Shown piece after piece: positions 45,981 through 53,636 of a stretch of DNA of 64,000 bases. The stretch's first letter is position 1. Every line of letters starts with the position of its first letter. The translations under genes and the position numbers were made by a program. The stretch spans positions 62,001 through 126,000 of the forward strand of contig NZ_BDEP01000013.1 of the NCBI RefSeq assembly GCF_001662305.1. The letters are read 5' to 3'. Below the pieces are notes generated by a model. The model did not search any database. It worked only from the letters and a program-made list of their open reading frames with translations, and had not been told where the DNA came from. The DNA comes from Halomonas caseinilytica. GTDB taxonomy: Bacteria > Pseudomonadota > Gammaproteobacteria > Pseudomonadales > Halomonadaceae.

Positions 45981-46388
45981 ATGCTGGAATTATTGCCCTC
46001 GGGTGCCGCTCATGTCGTGGCGATACGTGTCAGTGGGCGAGTCGACGCGCATGACCTGCAGCGGGCCATCGATGCCATCGAATCGACCAAGAAGGCCTAC
46101 CCACGCATCAGTCTCTATGTCGAGATCGATGACATCCGCTGGATGACCTTCACGGCCTTCCTTCGCGATCTCGGCTACGGACTGACCCAGATCGGCGACA
46201 TGGGGCGCTACTACCGGGCCGCCACGGTCAGTGACAAGCACTGGATCCGTCACCTGGTGCGACTCGAGAACCATGTGTTCCGCTCCATGGAGATGCGGAC
46301 CTTCCGCATCCGCGACAAGCAGGCCGCCATGGAATGGGCCAGCCAGCCGCCTCCCGACCACGACGGCCGTGAAGGCGCTATGGCCTAG
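45981..46388 (+). CDS. SpoIIAA-like (STAS) domain protein
   Basis: The 135-residue protein starts MLELLPSGAAHVVAIRVSGRVDAHDLQRAIDAIE, with SLYVEIDDIRWMTFTAFLRDLGYGL, a pattern of the SpoIIAA-like family (DUF3478), which has a STAS/CRAL-TRIO-type fold. Its function is unknown; a lipid- or nucleotide-linked role is sometimes suggested. The start follows AAGGAGG. It stands alone, convergent with the GntR regulator gene. Confidence 0.8.
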   Translation: MLELLPSGAAHVVAIRVSGRVDAHDLQRAIDAIESTKKAYPRISLYVEIDDIRWMTFTAFLRDLGYGLTQIGDMGRYYRAATVSDKHWIRHLVRLENHVFRSMEMRTFRIRDKQAAMEWASQPPPDHDGREGAMA

Positions 46389-46403
46389 GCTCCGGTGCCG
46401 TCC

Positions 46404-47087
46404 TCAAGGTGCCGAGCAGGCACCCCGCGCCACGCCATGTGACAGGCCGATGTGTTCATCGAGCAGCGCCCGAGCCTGCTCTATGCGTCGTTCCATCGCC
46501 AGCTGCACCAGTTCACCGTGCTGTCGGTCGAGCCGTTCGCGCACGCCAGGATTCGGCGGCGCCAGACGCCGGTAACGGTCGAACTGGTCATGCAACTGCT
46601 CGATGAAGCGCAACAGCCACGGCGAGCCGCAGGACGCCAGCAAGGCCCGGTGAAAACGCAGGTGTGCCTGCTCCCACGCCTCCACATCCTCGGGCCGCTC
46701 ATCGGCGCGACGCAGCCGATGATGCGCCGCCAGCAGCTGTGATTCCCATTCGGCATCGCCATTCTGGAAGGCCTGGGTCAAGGCCATGCACTCGAGCTGA
46801 CTGCGCAGGTCGGCGATGTCATCCAGCTCATCAAGCCTCAGGGGCGGCACCCGGAAGCCACGCTGATTGACCTGCTCCAGCAACCCATAGGCGGCCAGGC
46901 GATTGAGCGCTTCGCGCAAAGGACTGAGGCCCACCTGGTAGTGCGTTTTCAAGCTGCCGATGGCGAGCTTCTCGCCGGCCGCGAAGCGCCCGCGAATCAG
47001 ATCCTGCTTGAGAGCCTCGAAGACCCGGCTGGCAGCAGTGGCGCCCGACGGGGGCGAAGCGGTTCCACTGACGTTCGGTGTACTCAT
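46404..47087 (-). CDS. GntR-family regulator with FCD domain
   Basis: The 227-residue regulator has an N-terminal winged HTH (VFEALKQDLIRGRFAAGEKLAIGSLKTHYQVGLSPLREALNRLAAYGLLEQVNQRGFRV) and a helical FCD domain (HLRFHRALLASCGSPWLLRFIEQLH, with metal-binding His residues). FCD members respond to organic acids or amino acids. It is divergent from the NhaC-type antiporter and probably controls that gene and gamma-glutamyltransferase. A 14-base palindrome in the shared gap is a candidate operator. Confidence 0.9.
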   Translation of the reverse strand: MSTPNVSGTASPPSGATAASRVFEALKQDLIRGRFAAGEKLAIGSLKTHYQVGLSPLREALNRLAAYGLLEQVNQRGFRVPPLRLDELDDIADLRSQLECMALTQAFQNGDAEWESQLLAAHHRLRRADERPEDVEAWEQAHLRFHRALLASCGSPWLLRFIEQLHDQFDRYRRLAPPNPGVRERLDRQHGELVQLAMERRIEQARALLDEHIGLSHGVARGACSAP

Positions 47088-47166
47088 GGTATCGCTCTGG
47101 CTGATGGCTCCCGCAGGGTACGTCCTCGGTTGACGGTATCCAACTCTCGCGCCATAGTGAATTCCG

Positions 47167-47180
47167 AAAAATCGATTTTT
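47167..47180. promoter_or_regulatory. Palindrome, candidate GntR operator
   Basis: AAAAATCGATTTTT is a perfect 14-base palindrome in an AT-rich patch of the 191-base gap between the divergent gntR and antiporter genes. Its position suits autoregulation and control of the antiporter. No known FCD consensus is matched exactly. Confidence 0.4.
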
Positions 47181-47278
47181 TTAAAAACAACGATTATCGT
47201 GCCGACGCAGGTCACCGTCTGTCACTCCGCGAACGTTCGCCTCGCTTGGCACGAACCGACAAAACAAGACAAAGCGTC

Positions 47279-48688
47279 ATGCCCATGCGCCTCATGCAAC
47301 GACAGCCTCTCGACGGCCGCCATCATCTCATTCTGCTGGCCGGTGCAGTCGGTATCCTGCTCTATGGCATCATCGCCCTGGACACACCGACGGCCATTGC
47401 CCTCATCGCCGCCGGTGCCTATGCCATTGCACTCTGCCTGCTCTGGGGCATCGACTGGCAACGTATCGAACAGGACCTACTGACGGGCATCCATGCCATG
47501 CTGGTGCCCATCCTGATTCTGATCAGTGTCGGCATGATGGTGGGGGTGTGGATGCTCTCCGGCACCATTCCGTCCATGGTCGCCATCGGGCTGGAGGCGT
47601 TATCGCCAGCGCTGTTCCTGGTTGTCGCCTGCTTGTCATGCTCGATGATGTCGATCATGGCCGGCACGTCCTGGGGGACCCTGAGCACGATCGGCGTAGC
47701 CCTGATGGGGGTTGCCATCGGCCTGGAAATCCCGCCGGGCTATGCCGCGGGCGCCATCGTCACCGGTACCTTCTTCGGCGACAAGCTCTCGCCGCTCTCC
47801 GATACGACGGTCATGGCATCGGCCGTCTGCGGGGTCAATATCATCACGCATATCAAGCATATGCTGTACACCACCCTGCCCGCCTACGGCCTGGCGCTCA
47901 TCATCTATGCCTGGCTGGGCAGCATGGCGGCCACCAACGGGGGCATCTCCGGCGATACCCAAGTCATCCTGCAGGCCCTGCATGCCGACTTCTTCTTGAC
48001 GCCTGTGACCCTGTTGCCCCCACTGGTCGTCTTTGCCTGCATTCTATTGCGCAAGCCGGTCCTGCCCTCCTTCTTCCTCGGCATCCTGAGCGGGGCGCTG
48101 ATCGCCATGCTCGTCCAGGGTGCCTCGCTGTCGGCGGTGGGCGAAGCCCTGAACACCGGCTTTCGCGCGGACAGCGGCATCTCCATGGTCGACGACATGC
48201 TATCGCGCGGCGGCCTGCAGGGCATGATGTCCACTGTCGCCGTACTGATTGCCGCCGCCGTGCTGGGCGCCCCCTTCAAGAGCGCCGGCACCCTGGACGC
48301 CGCCGTGCAAATGCTGGCCCGCCGCCATGCCGGGCGCCGCCAGGTGCTCGGCGGTTCCATGGCGCTGCATGGAACCGCCTTTTTGCTGACGGGCAGCTAC
48401 TACGTGACCTTCTCCCTGCTCGGCCCGCTGCTGCGTCCTCTCGTTACCGCCAGTGGCAGTGATCCCAAGAACCTTTCGCGTATTCTCGAAGACACCGGCA
48501 CCACCCTCTCTCCCCTTGTTCCCTGGGGCGTGACCGGGGCCTTCACCGCCGCCACCCTGGGCGTGGCCACCACCGAGTTCTTCGTCTACGCCATCCTCTG
48601 TTATACCACGATCCTGTTTTCGCTCTTCTATGTGATCAGTGGACTGGCGCAGGGGCGCCCTGTCGCCACAAGCGACGCCAATTCCTGA
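47279..48688 (+). CDS. NhaC-family Na+/H+ antiporter
   Basis: The 469-residue membrane protein has about eleven hydrophobic segments. Diagnostic motifs are GTSWGTLSTIGVALMGVA and GTFFGDKLSPLSDTTVMASAVCGVNI, as in NhaC proteins, which may also carry organic substrates in exchange for ions. The start at 47279 (MPMRLMQRQ) is preferred; a TTG at 47246 lies in the same frame. It is followed by the gamma-glutamyltransferase gene after 42 bases, and by a divergent GntR gene upstream. Confidence 0.85.
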   Translation: MPMRLMQRQPLDGRHHLILLAGAVGILLYGIIALDTPTAIALIAAGAYAIALCLLWGIDWQRIEQDLLTGIHAMLVPILILISVGMMVGVWMLSGTIPSMVAIGLEALSPALFLVVACLSCSMMSIMAGTSWGTLSTIGVALMGVAIGLEIPPGYAAGAIVTGTFFGDKLSPLSDTTVMASAVCGVNIITHIKHMLYTTLPAYGLALIIYAWLGSMAATNGGISGDTQVILQALHADFFLTPVTLLPPLVVFACILLRKPVLPSFFLGILSGALIAMLVQGASLSAVGEALNTGFRADSGISMVDDMLSRGGLQGMMSTVAVLIAAAVLGAPFKSAGTLDAAVQMLARRHAGRRQVLGGSMALHGTAFLLTGSYYVTFSLLGPLLRPLVTASGSDPKNLSRILEDTGTTLSPLVPWGVTGAFTAATLGVATTEFFVYAILCYTTILFSLFYVISGLAQGRPVATSDANS

Positions 48689-48730
48689 TCACGGTCCATA
48701 CAAGGCGCTACCTCGATACCTGGAGATAAT

Positions 48731-50362
48731 ATGCCGACCTCCTTTTCCGCCACCACGCCCTATGCCTCGCAGCGCAGTCTCACCTATGCACGTCACGGCA
48801 TGGTGGCGGCTTCTCAGCCGCAGGCCAGCCAGGTGGGACGCGACATTCTGGCCCAAGGAGGCAACGCCGTGGATGCCGCCATCGCCACGGCAGCGGCCTT
48901 GACCGTCGTCGAACCCACCGGCTGTGGCATTGGCGGCGACGCCTTCGCCCTGGTGTGGATCGCCAGCGACGATGCCGGCAATGGCCACCTGCATGGCCTC
49001 AACGCCAGCGGCAACGCACCGGCCGCGCTGACACCGGAAGCCGTGACCGCCGCCGGACACACCGCAATGCCCTTGCATGGCTGGACACCGGTTACCGTGC
49101 CCGGCACACCCTCCGCCTGGGCCGAGCTGTCACGACGCTTCGGCAAGCTCGACTTCGCCAGCCTGCTGGCACCCGCCATCCGTCTGGCCCACGAAGGCTT
49201 TCCGGTCTCGCCGGTGATCGCCAGCCTGTGGCAACGCGACGAGGCCACCTTCCGTCGTCACCTGGAAGGCGAGGCGATGCAGGCCTGGTTCGAAACCTTC
49301 ACGCCGGCCGGTCGGGCGCCCCGAGCCGGCGAATGGCACCGCTGCACCGACCAGGCCGCCACGCTCGAACGCATCGCCGAGACCGGTGCCGAAAGCTTTT
49401 ATCGCGGTGAGCTCGCCGAGCGTATCGACGCCTTCTCGCGCCGCACGGGGGGCTACCTGCGCGCCGAAGATCTGGCCGATTACCGACCGGAATGGGTCGC
49501 GCCCATCTCGGCACGCTACCGCGACGTCGATGTCTGGGAGATTCCACCCAACGGGCAAGGTCTGGTGGCCCTGATGGCGCTGCGCATGCTCGAGGGGTTC
49601 GAGCCCGGACACCGCGATGCCCCCGAGGTGCTGCACCGTCAGCTCGAGGCCATGAAGCTGGCCTTCGCCGATGGCCAGGCCTACATCACCCAAGCCGAGC
49701 ACATGAGCCAATCCGTCGAGGCCCTGCTGAGCGACGCCTACATCGAGTCGCGCCGCCGGCTGATCGGCGACCGTGCCCTGACGCCCGAGCCCGGCACGCC
49801 ACCTGCCGGCGGCACGGTCTACCTGGCCACCGCCGACACCGAGGGCAACATGGTGTCCTACATCCAAAGCAACTATCACGGCTTCGGCTCGGGCGTGGTA
49901 GTACCCGGCACCGGCATCGCCCTGCAGAATCGCGGCCACGACTTCAGCCTCGACCCGAATCACGACAACTATCTGGCACCCGGCAAGAAGACCTACCACA
50001 CCATCATCCCCGGCTTTCTGACCCGAGGCGGCAAGGCGCTCGGCCCGTTCGGCGTGATGGGCGGCTACATGCAGCCTCAAGGGCATGTGCAGGTGGTGAT
50101 GAACCTGGTCGACTTCGGCCTCAACCCCCAGGCCGCACTCGATGCGCCACGCTGGCAATGGCTGGGGGAGCGACGCATCGGCATCGAACGCGGCTACCCG
50201 GCGCATCTGGTCCGCGCCATGGCCGAACGCGGCCACGACATGCGAATCGCCTACGACGAACGCAGTTTCGGGCGTGGCCAGGTCATCCTGCGCGATCCTG
50301 ACACCGGCGTTTACAGCGGGGGCACCGAGCCGCGTACCGACGCCAGCATTGCGGTGCTGTGA
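48731..50362 (+). CDS. Gamma-glutamyltransferase family protein
   Basis: The 543-residue Ntn-hydrolase starts MPTSFSATTPYASQRSLTYARHGMVAASQP and has no signal peptide, so it is probably cytoplasmic (YwrD-like) rather than periplasmic. Family motifs include GGNAVDAAIATAAALTVVEPTGCGIGGDAF, and the autoprocessing site region GGTVYLATADTEGNMVSYIQS, where the Thr would become the nucleophile. GGGxx-type C-terminal binding segments follow. It hydrolyses gamma-glutamyl amides such as glutathione conjugates. Its stop overlaps the first chromate-transporter gene by four bases. Confidence 0.88.
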   Translation: MPTSFSATTPYASQRSLTYARHGMVAASQPQASQVGRDILAQGGNAVDAAIATAAALTVVEPTGCGIGGDAFALVWIASDDAGNGHLHGLNASGNAPAALTPEAVTAAGHTAMPLHGWTPVTVPGTPSAWAELSRRFGKLDFASLLAPAIRLAHEGFPVSPVIASLWQRDEATFRRHLEGEAMQAWFETFTPAGRAPRAGEWHRCTDQAATLERIAETGAESFYRGELAERIDAFSRRTGGYLRAEDLADYRPEWVAPISARYRDVDVWEIPPNGQGLVALMALRMLEGFEPGHRDAPEVLHRQLEAMKLAFADGQAYITQAEHMSQSVEALLSDAYIESRRRLIGDRALTPEPGTPPAGGTVYLATADTEGNMVSYIQSNYHGFGSGVVVPGTGIALQNRGHDFSLDPNHDNYLAPGKKTYHTIIPGFLTRGGKALGPFGVMGGYMQPQGHVQVVMNLVDFGLNPQAALDAPRWQWLGERRIGIERGYPAHLVRAMAERGHDMRIAYDERSFGRGQVILRDPDTGVYSGGTEPRTDASIAVL

Positions 50363-50931
50363 CCATGTGGCAACGGCAGATTCGACTCTTCATGGCCTTC
50401 CTGCGCGTCGGCCTGTTCGGCTTCGGCGGCGGTCCTTCGATGATTCCGCTGGTCCGTCGGGAAGCGGTCCAGCGCCACGCCTGGCTGGACGATAACGACT
50501 TCGCCGACGTGCTGGCCATCGGCAATACCCTGCCCGGCCCCATCGCCACCAAGATGGCCGGCTACATTGGCTATCGCGTGGGCGGGCCGCTGGGCGCCAT
50601 CAATGCGGTGGTCGCCGTCACCGTGCCATTGATCCTGGCGATGATTGCCCTGTTGGGCCTCTACGCCCGATACGGCGACCAGCACTGGGTCCAGGGCATG
50701 GGCCAGGGAGTGGTTCCCGTGGTGATGGTCATGATGGCCCAGTTGACGTTCGACTTCTTCGTCAAGTCCCGGGCCGGGCTCGGCTGGCTGGCCACCGTGA
50801 TCCTCGGGGTCGCCGCTGGCGGCCTGATCTATGGTCTGGGCCTGCATCCGGGCCTGGTGATCGGCGCCATCCTGGTCGCCGCTCTGTTGCGTCCCATGCG
50901 CCGAACCTCAGCCGAGGAGCCCTCCCGATGA
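50359..50931 (+). CDS. Chromate transporter subunit, first half (ChrA type)
   Basis: The 190-residue protein has the CHR motif FLRVGLFGFGGGPSMIPLVRREAV, IGNTLPGPIATKMAGYIGYRVGGPLGAINA, and about six hydrophobic segments. CHR family members export chromate or transport related anions; the two halves of ChrA are here encoded by separate genes. The GTG at 50359 overlaps the GGT stop by four bases (GTGA); an ATG at 50365 is an alternative start. It overlaps the next gene by four bases. Confidence 0.85.
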   Translation: MTMWQRQIRLFMAFLRVGLFGFGGGPSMIPLVRREAVQRHAWLDDNDFADVLAIGNTLPGPIATKMAGYIGYRVGGPLGAINAVVAVTVPLILAMIALLGLYARYGDQHWVQGMGQGVVPVVMVMMAQLTFDFFVKSRAGLGWLATVILGVAAGGLIYGLGLHPGLVIGAILVAALLRPMRRTSAEEPSR

Positions 50932-51458
50932 TCTACTGGCAACTGTTCCTGGCCTTCTTCGTGCCCAACATCGTCGGTTACGGCGGCGGCCCTGCCATCA
51001 TCCCGCTGATCGAGAACGAGGTAGTCGGCCGCTACGGCTGGATGACCTCACAGGATTTTGCCGAGACCCTGGCATTGGGCAATGCCCTGCCCAGCCCCAT
51101 CGCCACCAAGATGGCCGGTTACATCGGGCACGACGTGGCCGGCGTGCCCGGTGCATTGATCGCCGTGCTGGCCACGGTCGCCCCCTCGCTGATATTGATG
51201 CTGGCCGCCCTCGGCACGCTCTACCGCTATCGGCATTCGCCTCGAGTCAAAGCCATGAGCCAATGGGCCCGCCCGGTGGTAATGGTGCTGATGGCCTATC
51301 TGACCTGGTCTTTCCTGGACGAGGGACTCGACACCCTCGGCTGGCTGCATACCGCCATCATCGGCGGGGTCGCCGCCCTGCTGCTCACGCTGACCCGAGT
51401 ACATCCCGCCCTGGTCGTGTGCTTCGGCATCGGCTACGGCGCCCTGCTGCTGGGGTGA
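50928..51458 (+). CDS. Chromate transporter subunit, second half (ChrA type)
   Basis: The 176-residue protein repeats the CHR pattern (FFVPNIVGYGGGPAIIPLIENEVVGRYGWMTSQDFAETLALGNALPSPIATKMAGYIG). The pair is a split, antiparallel ChrA as found in short CHR families. It overlaps the first half by four bases (ATGA). The GntR-NhaC-GGT-CHR order suggests export or uptake of an anionic substrate related to gamma-glutamyl metabolism rather than chromate resistance (inference). Confidence 0.85.
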   Translation: MIYWQLFLAFFVPNIVGYGGGPAIIPLIENEVVGRYGWMTSQDFAETLALGNALPSPIATKMAGYIGHDVAGVPGALIAVLATVAPSLILMLAALGTLYRYRHSPRVKAMSQWARPVVMVLMAYLTWSFLDEGLDTLGWLHTAIIGGVAALLLTLTRVHPALVVCFGIGYGALLLG

Positions 51459-51569
51459 AGCGGTGCCCTAGTCGGAGAAAGCAAAAAAAGCAAAAGGTAC
51501 GGCGTCGAGAGTGGGTGAGAGACCCTCGGCAGGAAGCCCCCACCGAAGGTGGGCGCCAGGTTTCCCCGC

Positions 51570-52817
51570 TCAGTCGCTCACCTCGGTATCGGAGAGCTCC
51601 ATGATCATGCGTGTCGTCAGGTAGAGTCGGGGCACCACACTGTCGACTAGCACGAATTCCTCATCGCTGTGATAGCGTCCTCCCGCCAGCCCAAGGGACT
51701 CCAGCACGGCCGGGGTTGAGGAATCGGCATGATAGGCATAGGCCGCATCAGTGCCACCACCGATCTCGGCGGCCTGCAGTTCCCGATCGAGCTCCCGGTA
51801 GATCTGCTGAGCCTGCTCGGCAAGGGCTGTGGTCTGGGGATTGGAGGGTAAGGGCGGACGCCCCTTCTCGAGCCGGAACTCCACGTCGGTATCATCGATC
51901 AACTGGTTCTCGATGATATCCCGAGCCTCGTTCAGGACACGCTCGTATTCACTGCTATCAAAGTAGCGCATATCACCTTCAGCCCGAGCCTGCTCAGGAA
52001 TGATATTGCGCTTGCTGCCACCTTCGACGATTGTCCAGTTAAGCGTGGTCTCCTTGTCCGGGTCACCGAGATCCTTCAATTGCAGCAACTGGTGGGAGAG
52101 CTCCATGACAGCGTTACGCCCCTCCTCCGGTGCGCCACCGGCATGGGAGGATCGACCGTTCACCTCGAGAAAAGCGTAGTTGATACCCTTGGTGACAACT
52201 GTCACGGCATCGGTTTCCCCCTCACTGAACGTCGGTTCAAACACCAACACCGCATCCTGCTCGGCAGACAGTTTCCGGATCAGATCACGAGAACCGAGCG
52301 ACCCTTTTTCCTCATCGGGATTGAAGACCACGGTCAACTGGCCATAGTCGTCGAACCCTAGTGTCTCCAGCGCCTCCAGACTGTGCAGGATGACAGCGAC
52401 GCCGCCCTTGGCATCTCCCACTCCCGGCCCATAGGCGCGGTTCTCCTCTATGCGGAAGGGGCGTTCCTCGGCGGTGCCCTCGCCGAAGACGGTGTCGTAG
52501 TGGATCATCAACATGATGTGGCTATCGCCATTCCCCTGAAGGCGCCCCACCAGAGTGTTGCCGCCGTAGGCCTCGGCGGGGTAAGTCTCCACCTCAGCAC
52601 CGAGGGCTTCCAGACGCTCGGTGAGCAACGTCTCCACCTTGTTCAGGCCGGTGACAAAGCCCGTTCCAGAATCGATGTTGACGAGCGTTTCCAAGGTCTG
52701 CAGTAACGGTTGTTGCTGTTGCTCGACGGCATCGTGCACTTCCTGGTGCGGAGCGGCATGCGCCACCGTGGTGAGCACGCCATATGCCAATCCCATGGCC
52801 AGCATCGAGGGCTTCAT
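51570..52817 (-). CDS. M20-family metallopeptidase (glutamate carboxypeptidase type)
   Basis: The 415-residue zinc peptidase has a signal peptide (MKPSMLAMGLAYGVLTTVAHA) and is probably periplasmic. Motifs are MIHYDTVFGEG (metal-binding His/Asp), YGPGVGDAKGGVAVILHSLE, NPDEEKGSLGSRDLI with the catalytic Glu, a lid/dimerisation domain (VNGRSSHAGGAPEEGRNAV) and a late GGGTDAAY. It matches the CPG2-like glutamate carboxypeptidases. The start at 52817 follows AGGAGA. A terminator-type hairpin lies 93 bases upstream of the start. Confidence 0.88.
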   Translation of the reverse strand: MKPSMLAMGLAYGVLTTVAHAAPHQEVHDAVEQQQQPLLQTLETLVNIDSGTGFVTGLNKVETLLTERLEALGAEVETYPAEAYGGNTLVGRLQGNGDSHIMLMIHYDTVFGEGTAEERPFRIEENRAYGPGVGDAKGGVAVILHSLEALETLGFDDYGQLTVVFNPDEEKGSLGSRDLIRKLSAEQDAVLVFEPTFSEGETDAVTVVTKGINYAFLEVNGRSSHAGGAPEEGRNAVMELSHQLLQLKDLGDPDKETTLNWTIVEGGSKRNIIPEQARAEGDMRYFDSSEYERVLNEARDIIENQLIDDTDVEFRLEKGRPPLPSNPQTTALAEQAQQIYRELDRELQAAEIGGGTDAAYAYHADSSTPAVLESLGLAGGRYHSDEEFVLVDSVVPRLYLTTRMIMELSDTEVSD

Positions 52818-52909
52818 CGGTGTCTCCTGTTTTGTTGTATCAGCAATAACGAAGTTAAGCAGAGGTTGAAGGAAACGCAACCAGCCCCCGTTGAAGGGCG
52901 TCTGAAAGC

Positions 52910-52941
52910 AAAAAGGCCCCCGTCCTGTCCGGACGGGGGCC
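52910..52941 (-). terminator. Orphan intrinsic terminator upstream of the M20 peptidase gene
   Basis: Read on the minus strand, GGCCCCCGTCC and GGACGGGGGCC (52931-52941 and 52915-52925) form an 11-pair stem with a five-base loop, followed by five T. It points the same way as the M20 gene but precedes its start by 93 bases. No gene is seen upstream on that strand, so it may be an attenuator or may end a small RNA. Confidence 0.7.
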
Positions 52942-53176
52942 AAGCGCGACGCAGAGCTTGAGAGCGAGCCGAGAAGGAGGGGCAGCACGCACGACCGACG
53001 CTGCGTCACACCTTGAACATGACGCACCTCAGGCAACTCTTCTGAACGCCAATTCATGCAACTTCTGTAAGACATCCCTGATCATCGATGATGGCATTCG
53101 GCGCCACGACATCAGCCTTTCTCCACATATCGGTGATGCTCCAACGGACTTGCCTTCCTCTTTCTTCCACCCGATA
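52942..53176. other. Gap between M20 terminator and umuD promoter region
   Basis: About 235 bases with no recognisable gene. On the minus strand a small RNA or 5' leader ending at the terminator at 52910 could originate here. TGATCATCGATGATGGC near 53078 contains a small palindrome (GATCATCGATGATC-like, imperfect). Nothing else is clear. Confidence 0.35.
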
Positions 53177-53192
53177 CTGTATATAAATACAT
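53177..53192 (+). promoter_or_regulatory. LexA (SOS) box before umuD
   Basis: CTGTATATAAATACAT matches the gammaproteobacterial LexA consensus CTG-N10-CAG at all but the last base, and lies 16 bases before the umuD ATG. It predicts SOS control of umuDC. Confidence 0.85.
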
Positions 53193-53207
53193 ATCAGGTG
53201 CCACACC

Positions 53208-53636
53208 ATGCCTGACACCACCCTGCATACACCGCCCTTGCGCCCCGGTGCCTTTCCGTCGACCGCCGCACGGGCGGGCCTGACCGGCTTTCCCTCGCCG
53301 GCGGAGAACTACGCCGAGCGCACCCTGGATCTCAACGAATGCCTGGTGAAACATCCTGCCGCGACCTTCTTCATGCGCGTGGAGGGGCACAGCATGCAAG
53401 CCCATTCCATCCATCACGGCGATATCCTGGTCGTGGACCGCGCGGTGTCGGCTTGCTTCGGGCATATCGTCGTTGCCCCGATCGACGGCGAGATCCTCGT
53501 CAAACGCCTCGAGCAGCGCCACGGACGCGCTTTTCTCTGTTCCGGACATCCCGACCACGCTCCCATCCCGATCAATGAGCGAAGCCTCCAGATATGGGGC
53601 GTGGTGCGTTCGGTCATCCACGAGTTCCCGCTATGA
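53208..53636 (+). CDS. umuD: UmuD translesion polymerase accessory protein
   Basis: The 142-residue protein is cleaved in the presence of RecA filaments to UmuD', which joins UmuC as polymerase V. The catalytic dyad is Ser62 (EGHSMQ) and Lys99 (EILVKRL), equivalent to Ser60 and Lys97 of E. coli. The GFPSPAENY cleavage region is present, but the residue before Gly27 is Thr26 instead of the Cys or Ala usual at this site. Its TGA overlaps the umuC ATG (ATGA). A LexA box precedes it. Confidence 0.93.
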   Translation: MPDTTLHTPPLRPGAFPSTAARAGLTGFPSPAENYAERTLDLNECLVKHPAATFFMRVEGHSMQAHSIHHGDILVVDRAVSACFGHIVVAPIDGEILVKRLEQRHGRAFLCSGHPDHAPIPINERSLQIWGVVRSVIHEFPL

